NCBI GenBank assembly: GCA_021774355.1
Contig: JAJFJE010000115.1
Location: 1-13,501, forward strand
DNA: 13,501 nt
Direction: 5' to 3'
Source of the DNA: Alphaproteobacteria bacterium
Lineage (GTDB): Bacteria; Pseudomonadota; Alphaproteobacteria; Zavarziniales; Zavarziniaceae
A program made the translations under genes and the position numbers. The stretch's first letter is position 1. Each line of letters begins with the position of its first letter. Shown here one piece after another: positions 7,932-13,501 of the stretch. The notes below the pieces were generated by a model. The model made no database searches. It was not told where the DNA came from and saw nothing but the letters and a program-made list of their open reading frames with translations.

Positions 7932-7957
7932 CCTCCTGTTCCTGGCGAGGCGTCACC

Positions 7958-9001
7958 GTGTCGAATCTCAGTTTTCCCTTCGATGCGGTCCCGCCGCCCG
8001 GAGCCGGTATCGCGGTCGCGCCCGGCGTCGCCTGGGCGCGCATGCCGCTGCCCATGGCCGGGCTCGACCACATCAATGTCTGGTTGCTGGAGGACGGCGA
8101 CGGGGTCTGCGTCGTCGATACCGGGATCAATTCGGCACCCGCGCGCGACGCCTGGGAGCAGCTCCTGGCCGGCCGTCGGGTGACGCGGGTGATCGCCACC
8201 CATTTCCATGCCGACCATATGGGACTGGTGGGCTGGCTGACCGCCCGGGACGGCGCCCCCCTCTACATGACCCGGACGGATTATTTCTACGGCCGGATTC
8301 TCGGCCTCGACGTGCGCGACGAGCCGCCGCCCGCGTTCCAGGCCTTCTACCGGCGGATCGGCTTCGACGAGGAGCGCCTGGCCAAATATCGGGCGCGCGG
8401 CTTCTCCGGCTTTGCCAGCGTCGTCTCGACCGTGCCGCCCAGTTTCATCCGGATCAAGGAAGGCGACCGCCTGACCATCGGCGGCACCGAATGGCGCATC
8501 ATGGTGGGCAGCGGACACACCCCGGAACATGCCTGCCTGTACGCCGCCGAGACCGGGGTGATGATCTCCGGCGACCAGATCCTGCCGCGCATCTCGTCCA
8601 ATGTTTCGGTCTATCCGACCGAGCCCGAGGCCAATCCCCTGGAGGACTGGCTGACCAGCATCGCCCGCTTCCGGGCCGACCTGCCCGCCGATATCCTGGT
8701 CCTGCCCTCCCATGACACGCCGTTCACCGGCGTCCACCACCGGCTGGACCGGCTGGCCGCCGGCCATCAGCGCCGCCTGGCCCTGCTGGTCGACAGCCTG
8801 GACCGGCCGCGGCCGCTGATGGACCTGCTGATGCCGGTGTTCAACCGCCCGCTCAAGGGCATCGACCTGATGCTGGCGATCGGCGAGATCCTGGCCCATC
8901 TCCATTGCCTGCGCGGGCGTGGCCGGGTGGTCCGCGAGACCGGGCCCGACGGCATCGATTATTGGCGACGCAGCGCCGCAGAAGACGCGGAGATAAGGTG
9001 A
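7958..9001 (+). CDS. MBL-fold metallo-hydrolase with C-terminal winged-helix domain
   Basis: 347 residues, read from GTG at 7958, with GCGAGG seven bases upstream. Metallo-beta-lactamase fold: D-T-G at 54-56, H-F-H-A-D-H at 82-87, His187 in G-S-G-H-T-P-E-H, Asp206 in S-G-D-Q-I-L-P and His252 in P-S-H-D. This gives a full binuclear metal site (His82, His84, His187; Asp86, His87, Asp206, His252). The roughly 55-residue insert (about 105-165) could shape the substrate pocket. The last 70 residues look like the winged-helix extension seen in LACTB2-like and related proteins. Such proteins are hydrolases of thioesters, esters, phosphoesters or nucleic acid. Its place between an acyl-CoA dehydrogenase (44 bases upstream) and a crotonase-fold gene (three bases downstream) favours an acyl-CoA or ester substrate, which is inference. 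The specific reaction is unknown. Confidence 0.92.
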   Translation: MSNLSFPFDAVPPPGAGIAVAPGVAWARMPLPMAGLDHINVWLLEDGDGVCVVDTGINSAPARDAWEQLLAGRRVTRVIATHFHADHMGLVGWLTARDGAPLYMTRTDYFYGRILGLDVRDEPPPAFQAFYRRIGFDEERLAKYRARGFSGFASVVSTVPPSFIRIKEGDRLTIGGTEWRIMVGSGHTPEHACLYAAETGVMISGDQILPRISSNVSVYPTEPEANPLEDWLTSIARFRADLPADILVLPSHDTPFTGVHHRLDRLAAGHQRRLALLVDSLDRPRPLMDLLMPVFNRPLKGIDLMLAIGEILAHLHCLRGRGRVVRETGPDGIDYWRRSAAEDAEIR

Positions 9002-9004
9002 CCC

Positions 9005-9778
9005 ATGACCGACCATGTGGCCGTGAGCGCAGCCGGGGGCGTGTTGACCCTCACCCTGACCCGGGCGGAAAAGAAGAACGCCCTGACCCATGCCATGTAT
9101 GACGCGCTGGTCGCGGGCCTCGCCGCGGCGATGGCCGATCCGGCCATCAGGGTCTGCGTCCTGACCGGCTCGGGCGACAGCTTCACCGCCGGCAACGACC
9201 TGCTGGACTTCATGCAGACGCCGCCCGACGTCACCGGCGACAGCGCCGTGGCGCGCTTCCTGGGCGCCCTGACCGCCTTCGAAAAGCCGCTGGTGGCCAA
9301 GGTCAACGGCCTGGCGGTGGGGGTCGGGGTGACCATGCTGCTCCATTGCGACCTGGTCTATGCCGACCAGACGGCCCGCCTGTCGCTGCCCTTCGCCGCC
9401 CTGGGCCTCGTCCCCGAAGCCGCCTCCAGCCTGCTGCTGCCGCGCCTGGTCGGCCACCAGAAGGCGGCCGAGCTGCTGTTCTTCGGTGCCGGCTTCAGCG
9501 CCGCCGAGGCGGAACGCCTGGGCCTGGTCAACACGGCCGTGCCGGCCGCCGCGCTCGACGCCCTGGTGGCCGAGCGGACGGCGGCGCTGGCCGCCCTTGC
9601 CCCCAGCGCCCTGCGCCTGACCAAGCGCCTGCTGCGTTCGGCCAGCAGCACCGTGGCCGAACGGATGCGCGAGGAAAGCGCCCTGTTCGTCGCCCAGCTG
9701 CACAGCCCCGAAGTGGCCGAGGCAATCGGCGCCTTCCTGGCCAGGCGCAAACCCGATTTCAGCCACTTCGCCGCCTGA
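9005..9778 (+). CDS. Crotonase-fold protein, probable delta3,delta2-enoyl-CoA isomerase (ECI2-like)
   Basis: 257 residues, single crotonase domain; an automatic call would be enoyl-CoA hydratase. Family marks: N-A-L-T near 25-28, the oxyanion-hole segment F-T-A-G-N-D-L (60-66), and V-N-G-L-A-V-G-V-G-V-T (100-110). The two hydratase glutamates (Glu144 and Glu164 in the rat enzyme) align with Thr110 and Phe130, so both are lost. Instead L-G-L-V-P-E-A-A-S-S (133-142) carries Glu138 where ECI/PECI isomerases have their catalytic glutamate (S-P-E-G-C-S-S in the human protein). The G-N-D-L and L-P-F motifs also match that subgroup. Isomerases move a 3-enoyl double bond to the 2-trans position during oxidation of unsaturated fatty acids. 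AAGG sits six bases before the ATG, and the gap from the MBL stop is three bases, so the two are one transcript. A hydratase or other crotonase role is less likely. Confidence 0.88.
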   Translation: MTDHVAVSAAGGVLTLTLTRAEKKNALTHAMYDALVAGLAAAMADPAIRVCVLTGSGDSFTAGNDLLDFMQTPPDVTGDSAVARFLGALTAFEKPLVAKVNGLAVGVGVTMLLHCDLVYADQTARLSLPFAALGLVPEAASSLLLPRLVGHQKAAELLFFGAGFSAAEAERLGLVNTAVPAAALDALVAERTAALAALAPSALRLTKRLLRSASSTVAERMREESALFVAQLHSPEVAEAIGAFLARRKPDFSHFAA

Positions 9779-9800
9779 GAGCCGGCTTGAACACCCAGCC

Positions 9801-9902
9801 TCGTCATCCCGGCCGCTGCGACGCGAAGAGCCGGGATCCTATCGGCCGCCCGCCCCGCCCGCCCCCTTCGGGGACGATCCCGGCCCGGGGCCGGACTGAC
9901 GA
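9801..9902. repeat. Palindromic intergenic element (REP-like, multi-hairpin)
   Basis: The 154-base gap between the isomerase and SDR genes is filled mostly by inverted repeats. Outer ends TCGTCA (9801-9806) and TGACGA (9897-9902) are perfect complements. Inside are ATCCCGGC (9806-9813) with GCCGGGAT (9830-9837), CCCC-TTC-GGGG (9863-9873), and CCGGCC (9880-9885) with GGCCGG (9889-9894). From memory, short elements of the CGTCATCCCGGC...GCCGGGATCC kind recur between genes in many alphaproteobacteria. The hairpins may also weaken transcription from the upstream operon into the SDR gene. There is no poly-T tract, so I do not call a terminator. Confidence 0.55.
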
Positions 9903-9932
9903 CATTTCACACCGCGCCTGAAGGGAACAATC

Positions 9933-10751
9933 ATGGCAGACCTTGCCGGCAAGACCCTGTTCATCACCGGCGCCTCGCGCGGCATCGGCCTTGCCATCGC
10001 CCGGCGCGCCGCGGCCGACGGCGCCAATATCGCCATCGCCGCCAAGACGGCCGAGCCCCATCCCCGCCTGCCCGGCACGATCTATTCGGCGGCCGCAGAG
10101 GTCGAGGCCGCCGGTGGCCGGGCCCTGCCCCTGGTCGTCGATGTCCGCGACGAGGCCGGGGTGGCGGCGGCCATCGCCGAGACCGTGGCACAGTTCGGCG
10201 GCATCGACATCCTGGTCAACAATGCCAGCGCCATTTCCCTGACCGGGACCCTGGCGACCGACATGAAGCGCTATGATCTGATGCATCAGATCAATGCCCG
10301 CGGCACCTTCCTGTGCGCCAAGCTGGCCCTGCCCCATCTGCTGCAGGCGGCCAACCCCCATATTCTCAACCTGGCGCCGCCGCTCAACATGGAAGAGCGC
10401 TGGTTCGCCCCCCATGTCGCCTACACCATGGCCAAGTTCGGCATGTCCATGTGCGTGCTCGGCATGGCCGGGGAATTCCGCGACCAGGGGGTGGCGGTCA
10501 ATGGCCTGTGGCCGCGCACCCTGATCGCCACCGCCGCGGTCCAGGCCATCGGACCGGCCGACCTGTCCCGGGGCGGCCGCACCCCCGCGATCATGGCCGA
10601 CGCCGCCCATGTCATCCTGACCCGGCCGGCGGCCGAGGCGACCGGCCGCTTCTTCATCGACGACGACGTCCTGGCCAGTGTCGGCGTCACCGACCTGGCG
10701 CGCTACCGGATCGATCCGAGCCACCCGCTGATTCCGGACTTTTTCCTCTAG
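9933..10751 (+). CDS. Short-chain dehydrogenase/reductase, HSDL2-like
   Basis: 272 residues, Rossmann fold. T-G-A-S-R-G-I-G (12-19) binds the dinucleotide. Lys38 in A-A-K-T after the second strand suggests NADP(H) preference. N-N-A-S is at 96-99, Asn121 and the Y-T-M-A-K pair Tyr164/Lys168 are present. The segment A-A-K-T-A-E-P-H-P-R-L-P-G-T-I-Y (36-51) and N-L-A-P-P-L-N (146-152) are characteristic of the N-terminal part of HSDL2 (hydroxysteroid dehydrogenase-like 2), here without the SCP2 lipid-binding domain. The stretch where classical SDRs keep the catalytic serine has no serine (Ala148-Pro149), so catalysis may differ from the textbook Ser-Tyr-Lys set. GAAGGGA lies six bases before the ATG. 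It has its own leader after a palindromic element, so it may be separately transcribed, though it is probably functionally tied to the upstream acyl-CoA genes. Substrate unknown. Confidence 0.92.
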   Translation: MADLAGKTLFITGASRGIGLAIARRAAADGANIAIAAKTAEPHPRLPGTIYSAAAEVEAAGGRALPLVVDVRDEAGVAAAIAETVAQFGGIDILVNNASAISLTGTLATDMKRYDLMHQINARGTFLCAKLALPHLLQAANPHILNLAPPLNMEERWFAPHVAYTMAKFGMSMCVLGMAGEFRDQGVAVNGLWPRTLIATAAVQAIGPADLSRGGRTPAIMADAAHVILTRPAAEATGRFFIDDDVLASVGVTDLARYRIDPSHPLIPDFFL

Positions 10752-10780
10752 GCGCCCTGTCGCGAGCGGCAAAGCATCGC

Positions 10781-10809
10781 TTGAACCCGCCTGCCGCGGG
10801 TGCTAGAAA
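10781..10809 (+). promoter_or_regulatory. Probable promoter of the tRNA-Pro gene
   Basis: TTGAAC at 10781-10786 and TAGAAA at 10804-10809 are separated by 17 bases, the ideal sigma-70 spacing, and each matches four of six consensus positions. Initiation would fall near 10816, about 12 bases before the mature tRNA 5' end, a normal leader length. The GC-rich stretch immediately before the tRNA (10811-10827) would act as a discriminator typical of stable RNA promoters. Confidence 0.55.
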
Positions 10810-10827
10810 GCGCGCCTCGCGGGCCGT

Positions 10828-10904
10828 CGGAGTGTAGCTCAGCCTGGTAGAGCACTAGCTTCGGGAGCTAGGGGCCGGAGGTTCGAATCCTCTCACTCCG
10901 ACCA
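10828..10904 (+). tRNA. tRNA-Pro, anticodon CGG, CCA encoded
   Basis: 77 bases that fold as a full cloverleaf. Acceptor stem CGGAGTG (10828-10834) pairs with CACTCCG (10894-10900), followed by discriminator A and an encoded CCA (10902-10904). The D arm is TAGCTCAGCCTGGTAGAGCA. The anticodon stem CTAGC/GCTAG closes the seven-base loop TTCGGGA, so the anticodon is CGG and the tRNA reads the CCG proline codon, which is heavily used in such a GC-rich genome. The T arm carries GGTTCGAATCC. The C at position 1 and A73 discriminator fit bacterial proline tRNAs. No integrase or direct repeat of the 3' end was found nearby, so it does not appear occupied by an island within this window. Confidence 0.97.
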
Positions 10905-11088
10905 CATCTGATCGCCGAGACCATTGTCCTAAGCGGCCCTCGTCATGGCCGCCCCGGCCTGCCCGGCCGTTGACGCGGCACGGACATGCCCCCGTCACGC
11001 TCCCCCGACAGATGATGACCCCGGCTTTGGCTTTGGCTTTCGATTGGGCACCGCCCCCGGCGGCGGTCGCGTCCGCGACTCGACCGGT
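10905..11088. other. Intergenic gap between tRNA-Pro and cobT 3' end
   Basis: These 184 bases hold no convincing gene. There is a short tandem TTTGGC-type repeat (three near copies, about 11026-11042) and a hairpin ACCGCC / GGCGGT (11050-11055, 11062-11067) that could stop cobT transcripts arriving from the right, although no T-run follows it on the minus strand. No terminator typical of a tRNA unit is visible immediately after 10904. Confidence 0.4.
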
Positions 11089-12111
11089 TCAGGGGGTGAT
11101 CTGGCGATCGACCCCGGCGCTGGAAAAACTGGCCATCTCGTTGTGGCAGCGCGCGGCCGCGCGGATGATCTGGGCGGCCAGCGCGGCACCCGACGCCTCG
11201 CCCAGGCGCATCCCCAGATCGAGCAGGGGGACAAGGCTCAGCCGTTCGAGCAGGCGGCGATGGGCGGGCTCGGCCGAGCAATGGCCGGCGACGCAATGGT
11301 CGAGCCCACCGGGCGCCAAGACGGCCAGGGGGGCCGCGGCGGCAGTCGCGACATAGCCGTCGAGGACCACCGGGACCCGCGCTGCGCGGGCCGCCGCGAC
11401 CGCCCCCAGAATCGCCGCCAGTTCGCGCCCGCCGAGCCGGCGGGCGACCTCCAGGGGATCGCCCAGAAAGGCCCGGTGGTGGGCCAGGGCAGCATCGATC
11501 GCCGCGACCTTGGCGGCCAGGGCGGGGCCGCTGACCCCGGTGCCGGGGCCCGCCCAGGCGGCCCCGTCGCCACCGAACAGCCCGGCTGCCAGGGCGGCGG
11601 CGATGCTGGTATTGCCGATGCCCATCTCGCCAACGCACAGGATATCCGGTTTCGGCCCGTCCAGCACGGCGGCGCCGGCGGCCACGGCCGCAAGGAACGC
11701 CGCCTCGTCCAGCGCCGCATGGCTGCGGATGTCGGCGGTCGGTTCGTCGAGCGCCAGGGGGACCACCACCAGCTCGGCGCCGAGCAACCGCGCCAAGGCA
11801 TTGATGGCGGCGCCGCCGGCCGCGAAATTGGCCACCATCTGTGCCGTGACGCTGGCCGGGTAGGCCGAGACCCCGGCGGCGGCCAGGCCGTGATTGCCGG
11901 CAAAGACGGCGATCCGGATGTGCTCCGCCCGCGGCCGGCCCTGCCAGCCGGCCAGCCAGGCCGACAGGTCCTCGAGCCGGCCCAGGGCGCCGGCCGGCTT
12001 GGTCAGGCCGGCCTCGCGCCGGCCGGCGGCGGCGCGGCTGGCCGCGTCCACGGGACAGGGGTGGGACAAGCGGGCCGTCAGGTCCGCCAGGGACGAGGCT
12101 GGGATGGGCAA
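11089..12111 (-). CDS. cobT: Nicotinate-nucleotide--dimethylbenzimidazole phosphoribosyltransferase
   Basis: This enzyme transfers phosphoribose from nicotinate mononucleotide to 5,6-dimethylbenzimidazole, giving alpha-ribazole phosphate for the lower ligand of cobalamin. Marks: L-T-K-P-x-G-(A/S)-L-G-R-L-E near the N-terminus, the F-A-G-N-H-G-(L/V) segment, S-A-Y-P-x-x-V-T-A-Q-M-V and N-F-A-A-G-G-A-A-I-N, G-E-M-G-I-G-N-T, and L-D-L-G-M-R-L-G-E-A-S-G-A-A-L-A with Glu305 at the position of the known catalytic glutamate. The usual text is G-E-G-(S/T)-G, so Ala replaces Gly. Start choice: the frame opens at a GTG at 12207, but its first 32 residues are unlike CobT. TTG at 12111 has GGAG six bases upstream and gives 340 residues with a family-like N-terminus, so I prefer it. 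Divergent from cobS. Confidence 0.93.
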   Translation of the reverse strand: MPIPASSLADLTARLSHPCPVDAASRAAAGRREAGLTKPAGALGRLEDLSAWLAGWQGRPRAEHIRIAVFAGNHGLAAAGVSAYPASVTAQMVANFAAGGAAINALARLLGAELVVVPLALDEPTADIRSHAALDEAAFLAAVAAGAAVLDGPKPDILCVGEMGIGNTSIAAALAAGLFGGDGAAWAGPGTGVSGPALAAKVAAIDAALAHHRAFLGDPLEVARRLGGRELAAILGAVAAARAARVPVVLDGYVATAAAAPLAVLAPGGLDHCVAGHCSAEPAHRRLLERLSLVPLLDLGMRLGEASGAALAAQIIRAAARCHNEMASFSSAGVDRQITP

Positions 12112-12296
12112 GGGAGGCTCCGCTGGTGGCGCCGCGCAGGCAGCGCCGCACGCTAGAGCAGTTTTGCACCGAGGGGAATCCGCTTGCCGGAGATCAGGGA
12201 CCGGCACGGCGGGCGGGCGCGCAATTTTCTTGCCGGGCGCCGCATAGCGGGGACAAATGCGCCAGTGCCCTGCCGCTTCACCGGAAGATCCTGCCC
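12112..12296. promoter_or_regulatory. cobT-cobS divergent intergenic region with repeat-like segment
   Basis: 185 bases between the preferred cobT start and cobS. Segment 12151-12183 (CTAGAGCAG, then a T run, then a GGGGAATCC) resembles from memory one arm of a palindromic intergenic repeat common in alphaproteobacteria, and contains a GANTC site (12176-12180) for the CcrM methylase. A dyad TGCCGG (12185-12190) / CCGGCA (12201-12206) follows. Directly before cobS, at about 12280-12296, is a sequence resembling a B12 box that also supplies GGAAG as ribosome binding site. The rest of a cobalamin riboswitch is not recognisable. No clear promoter hexamers were found. Confidence 0.35.
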
Positions 12297-13070
12297 ATGC
12301 CCAGTGCCGCCGAGAACCTGTCGCCGATCGAGGAGATACGTCTCGTCCTGGCCTTCTTCACCCGCCTGCCGGTGGCCCCGGCGCGGCTGCCGCCGGAGGG
12401 GGCGCTGGGCCGCGCCGTCTGGGCGTTCCCGCTGGCCGGGCTGGTGGTCGGCGCCGCCGGCGGCCTGGTCTTCGTTGCCGCCGCCGCCCTGGGCCTGCCC
12501 GCCTTCCCGGCGGCCGCCCTGGCGGTGGCCGGCGAAATCCTGCTGACCGGCGCCTTGCACGAGGACGGCCTGGGCGATCTCGCCGACGGTTTCGGCGGCG
12601 GCCAGGACCGCGGGCACAAGCTCGAGATCATGCGCGACAGCCGGATCGGGGTGTTTGGCGTGACCGCCCTGGCGATGGCCCTGATCCTGCGGGTCGCGGC
12701 CGTGACCGCGCTGGCGGGCCATGGCGTGGGCGCGGTGTTCGGTGCCCTGATCGCGGCCGGCGTGTTGTCCCGGGCCGCCGCCGCAGTCGCCCTGGCCCTG
12801 CTGCCCGCCGCGCGCAGTGACGGCCTTGGGGCGAGCCAGGGCGCGGTGCCCGACCGGGCGCTGTGGATTGCCGTGCTGGTGGCCCTGGCGGCCGCGCTGG
12901 TGGCGGCCGGCTGGACCGGCGCCCTGGCCGTGCTGGGCGCCGGAACCGGGGCCGCCGCGGTCATGGTCCTGGCCTATCGACAGATCGGGGGCCAGACCGG
13001 CGACGTCCTGGGCGCGGTGCAACAGGTCGCCGCCGTGTGCGCCCTGCTCGGCCTGCTGGTCCATGACTGA
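12297..13070 (+). CDS. cobS: Adenosylcobinamide-GDP ribazoletransferase (cobalamin synthase)
   Basis: 257 residues, the usual CobS length. This membrane enzyme joins adenosylcobinamide-GDP with alpha-ribazole (phosphate) to form adenosylcobalamin (phosphate), the step after CobT. Evidence: F-F-T-R-L-P near 20-25, G-A-L-H-E-D-G-L-G-D-L-A-D-G (85-98) with the metal-binding aspartates, and K-L-E-I-M-R-D-S-R-I-G-V-F-G (108-121). The rest is strongly hydrophobic, with about six or seven alanine-, leucine- and valine-rich membrane spans (for example 45-66, 70-86, 122-140, 145-170, 190-225, 235-255). The start at 12297 is chosen because the family N-terminus begins just there and GGAAG lies about nine bases upstream. 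The frame is open further back to 12126, but that stretch lies in the intergenic region. Its last eight bases overlap the next gene. Confidence 0.94.
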   Translation: MPSAAENLSPIEEIRLVLAFFTRLPVAPARLPPEGALGRAVWAFPLAGLVVGAAGGLVFVAAAALGLPAFPAAALAVAGEILLTGALHEDGLGDLADGFGGGQDRGHKLEIMRDSRIGVFGVTALAMALILRVAAVTALAGHGVGAVFGALIAAGVLSRAAAAVALALLPAARSDGLGASQGAVPDRALWIAVLVALAAALVAAGWTGALAVLGAGTGAAAVMVLAYRQIGGQTGDVLGAVQQVAAVCALLGLLVHD

Positions 13071-13501
13071 AGCCGCGGCCCTGGTCGCCTCTGGCGCCGT
13101 CCTGGGCGGCCTCGCCGGCCTCGCGGTGATGCGCGCCATCCCCATGCTGGCCCTGGCCCGCGGCCTGAAGCGCCCGCCCGGGCTGTGGCTCGGGCCGGTG
13201 CTGGCCGCCCTGTTCGGCGCCCTCGCCCTGTATCGCTTCGGCAATGACCTGCACGGCGCCGCCCTGTGCGTGGGCGGTGCGGTGCTGATCGGCATCGCCC
13301 AGTTCGATCTCGCCCATTACCGCATTCCCAACCAGTTGGTCCTGGTCTTGGCCCTGGTCGGCATGGTCGACGCCATTCTCGAAGGTCGTCCCGAATCGGC
13401 GCTGCTGGCCGCCGCCGCCGGCGCCGCCCTGCCCTGGGCGATCGCGACGCTTTACGGGCTGCTGCGCCGGCGCACCGTGCTGGGCCGCGGCGACATCAAG
13501 C
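13063..13501 (+). CDS. Prepilin peptidase (A24 family aspartic protease), 3' end missing
   Basis: 146 codons are visible and the frame is open at the right edge. Such membrane proteases cleave the leader of type IV prepilins and related pseudopilins at the inner membrane. The two catalytic aspartates are recognisable: Asp82 in F-D-L-A-H-Y-R-I-P-N (81-90) and Asp144 in G-R-G-D-I-K (141-146), the family's GxGD motif. Several hydrophobic segments (about 3-32, 42-56, 65-80, 92-104, 112-130) fit a polytopic protein. There is no cytoplasmic cysteine-rich methyltransferase domain before the catalytic part, so it resembles the short CpaA/TadV-like form more than full PilD; the missing C-terminus prevents certainty. 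ATG at 13063 lies inside the end of cobS (overlap ATGACTGA), implying translational coupling. No pilus gene is visible in the window. Confidence 0.88.
   Translation, partial: MTEAAALVASGAVLGGLAGLAVMRAIPMLALARGLKRPPGLWLGPVLAALFGALALYRFGNDLHGAALCVGGAVLIGIAQFDLAHYRIPNQLVLVLALVGMVDAILEGRPESALLAAAAGAALPWAIATLYGLLRRRTVLGRGDIK

Noticed and set aside
7925..9766. 613-codon minus-strand open frame opposite the MBL and isomerase genes
   Set aside because: Gly/Gln/His/Asp-rich shadow translation. The plus-strand genes have intact catalytic motifs and ribosome binding sites.
10828..10904. tRNA-Pro as an occupied integration site
   Set aside because: No integrase gene and no downstream duplicate of the tRNA 3' end are visible; flanking genes look like core genes.
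10943..12169. Long open frames on both strands overlapping cobT in other frames
   Set aside because: Proline/arginine-rich or glycine-rich translations without motifs; cobT accounts for the region.
12112..12296. Full cobalamin riboswitch upstream of cobS or cobT
   Set aside because: Only a B12-box-like piece is visible. The conserved core (for example the CTGCCCCCGCAACTG-like segment) is absent on both strands.

Overview
This is a very GC-rich chromosomal window with alphaproteobacterial character (Rhodospirillales-like flavour; genus not assignable from this stretch). The evidence is the codon use, a Sua5-type tRNA-modification gene, aerobic-style CobT/CobS, a tRNA-Pro with encoded CCA, and short palindromic intergenic elements of a kind I remember from that class. 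It holds twelve protein genes (two cut by the window edges) and one tRNA gene. I see no mobile element, CRISPR array, phage gene or toxin-antitoxin pair.

Layout, left to right. (1) 1-495, minus strand: 5' part of a secreted Sel1-repeat protein, divergent from a LysR-family regulator (704-1618, plus). (2) 1642-6029, minus strand: five genes. In transcription order these are sua5 (threonylcarbamoyladenylate synthase), a GlcD/D-2-hydroxyglutarate-dehydrogenase-type FAD oxidase and a YheT-type alpha/beta hydrolase, which are packed with abutting or overlapping stop/start codons and are surely one operon. An HSL-type carboxylesterase with its own ribosome binding site follows, and it converges on the lysR gene. 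(3) 6120-10751, plus strand: an acyl-CoA catabolism cluster. It comprises a DmdC-like acyl-CoA dehydrogenase, an MBL-fold hydrolase with C-terminal winged helix, a crotonase-fold protein that looks like a delta3,delta2-enoyl-CoA isomerase (ECI2-like), and, after a palindromic intergenic element, an HSDL2-like short-chain dehydrogenase. (4) 10828-10904: tRNA-Pro(CGG) with a recognisable promoter. (5) 11089-13501: cobT (minus) and cobS (plus) diverge. They encode enzymes that activate the lower ligand and assemble cobalamin. cobS overlaps by 8 bases the start of a prepilin peptidase (A24 family), which runs off the right edge.

How the parts relate: block 3 has the makings of a beta-oxidation side route (dehydrogenation, double-bond shift, a dehydrogenase, and a hydrolase that may act on a thioester or ester). 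The substrate cannot be read from the sequence. Blocks 2 and 5 are housekeeping or cofactor genes. I did not find a convincing new biological system. The points most worth checking are the pairing of ECI2-like and HSDL2-like proteins (relatives of eukaryotic peroxisomal enzymes), their active-site substitutions, the AT-rich dyad between the dehydrogenase and MBL genes, and the cobS/prepilin-peptidase overlap.
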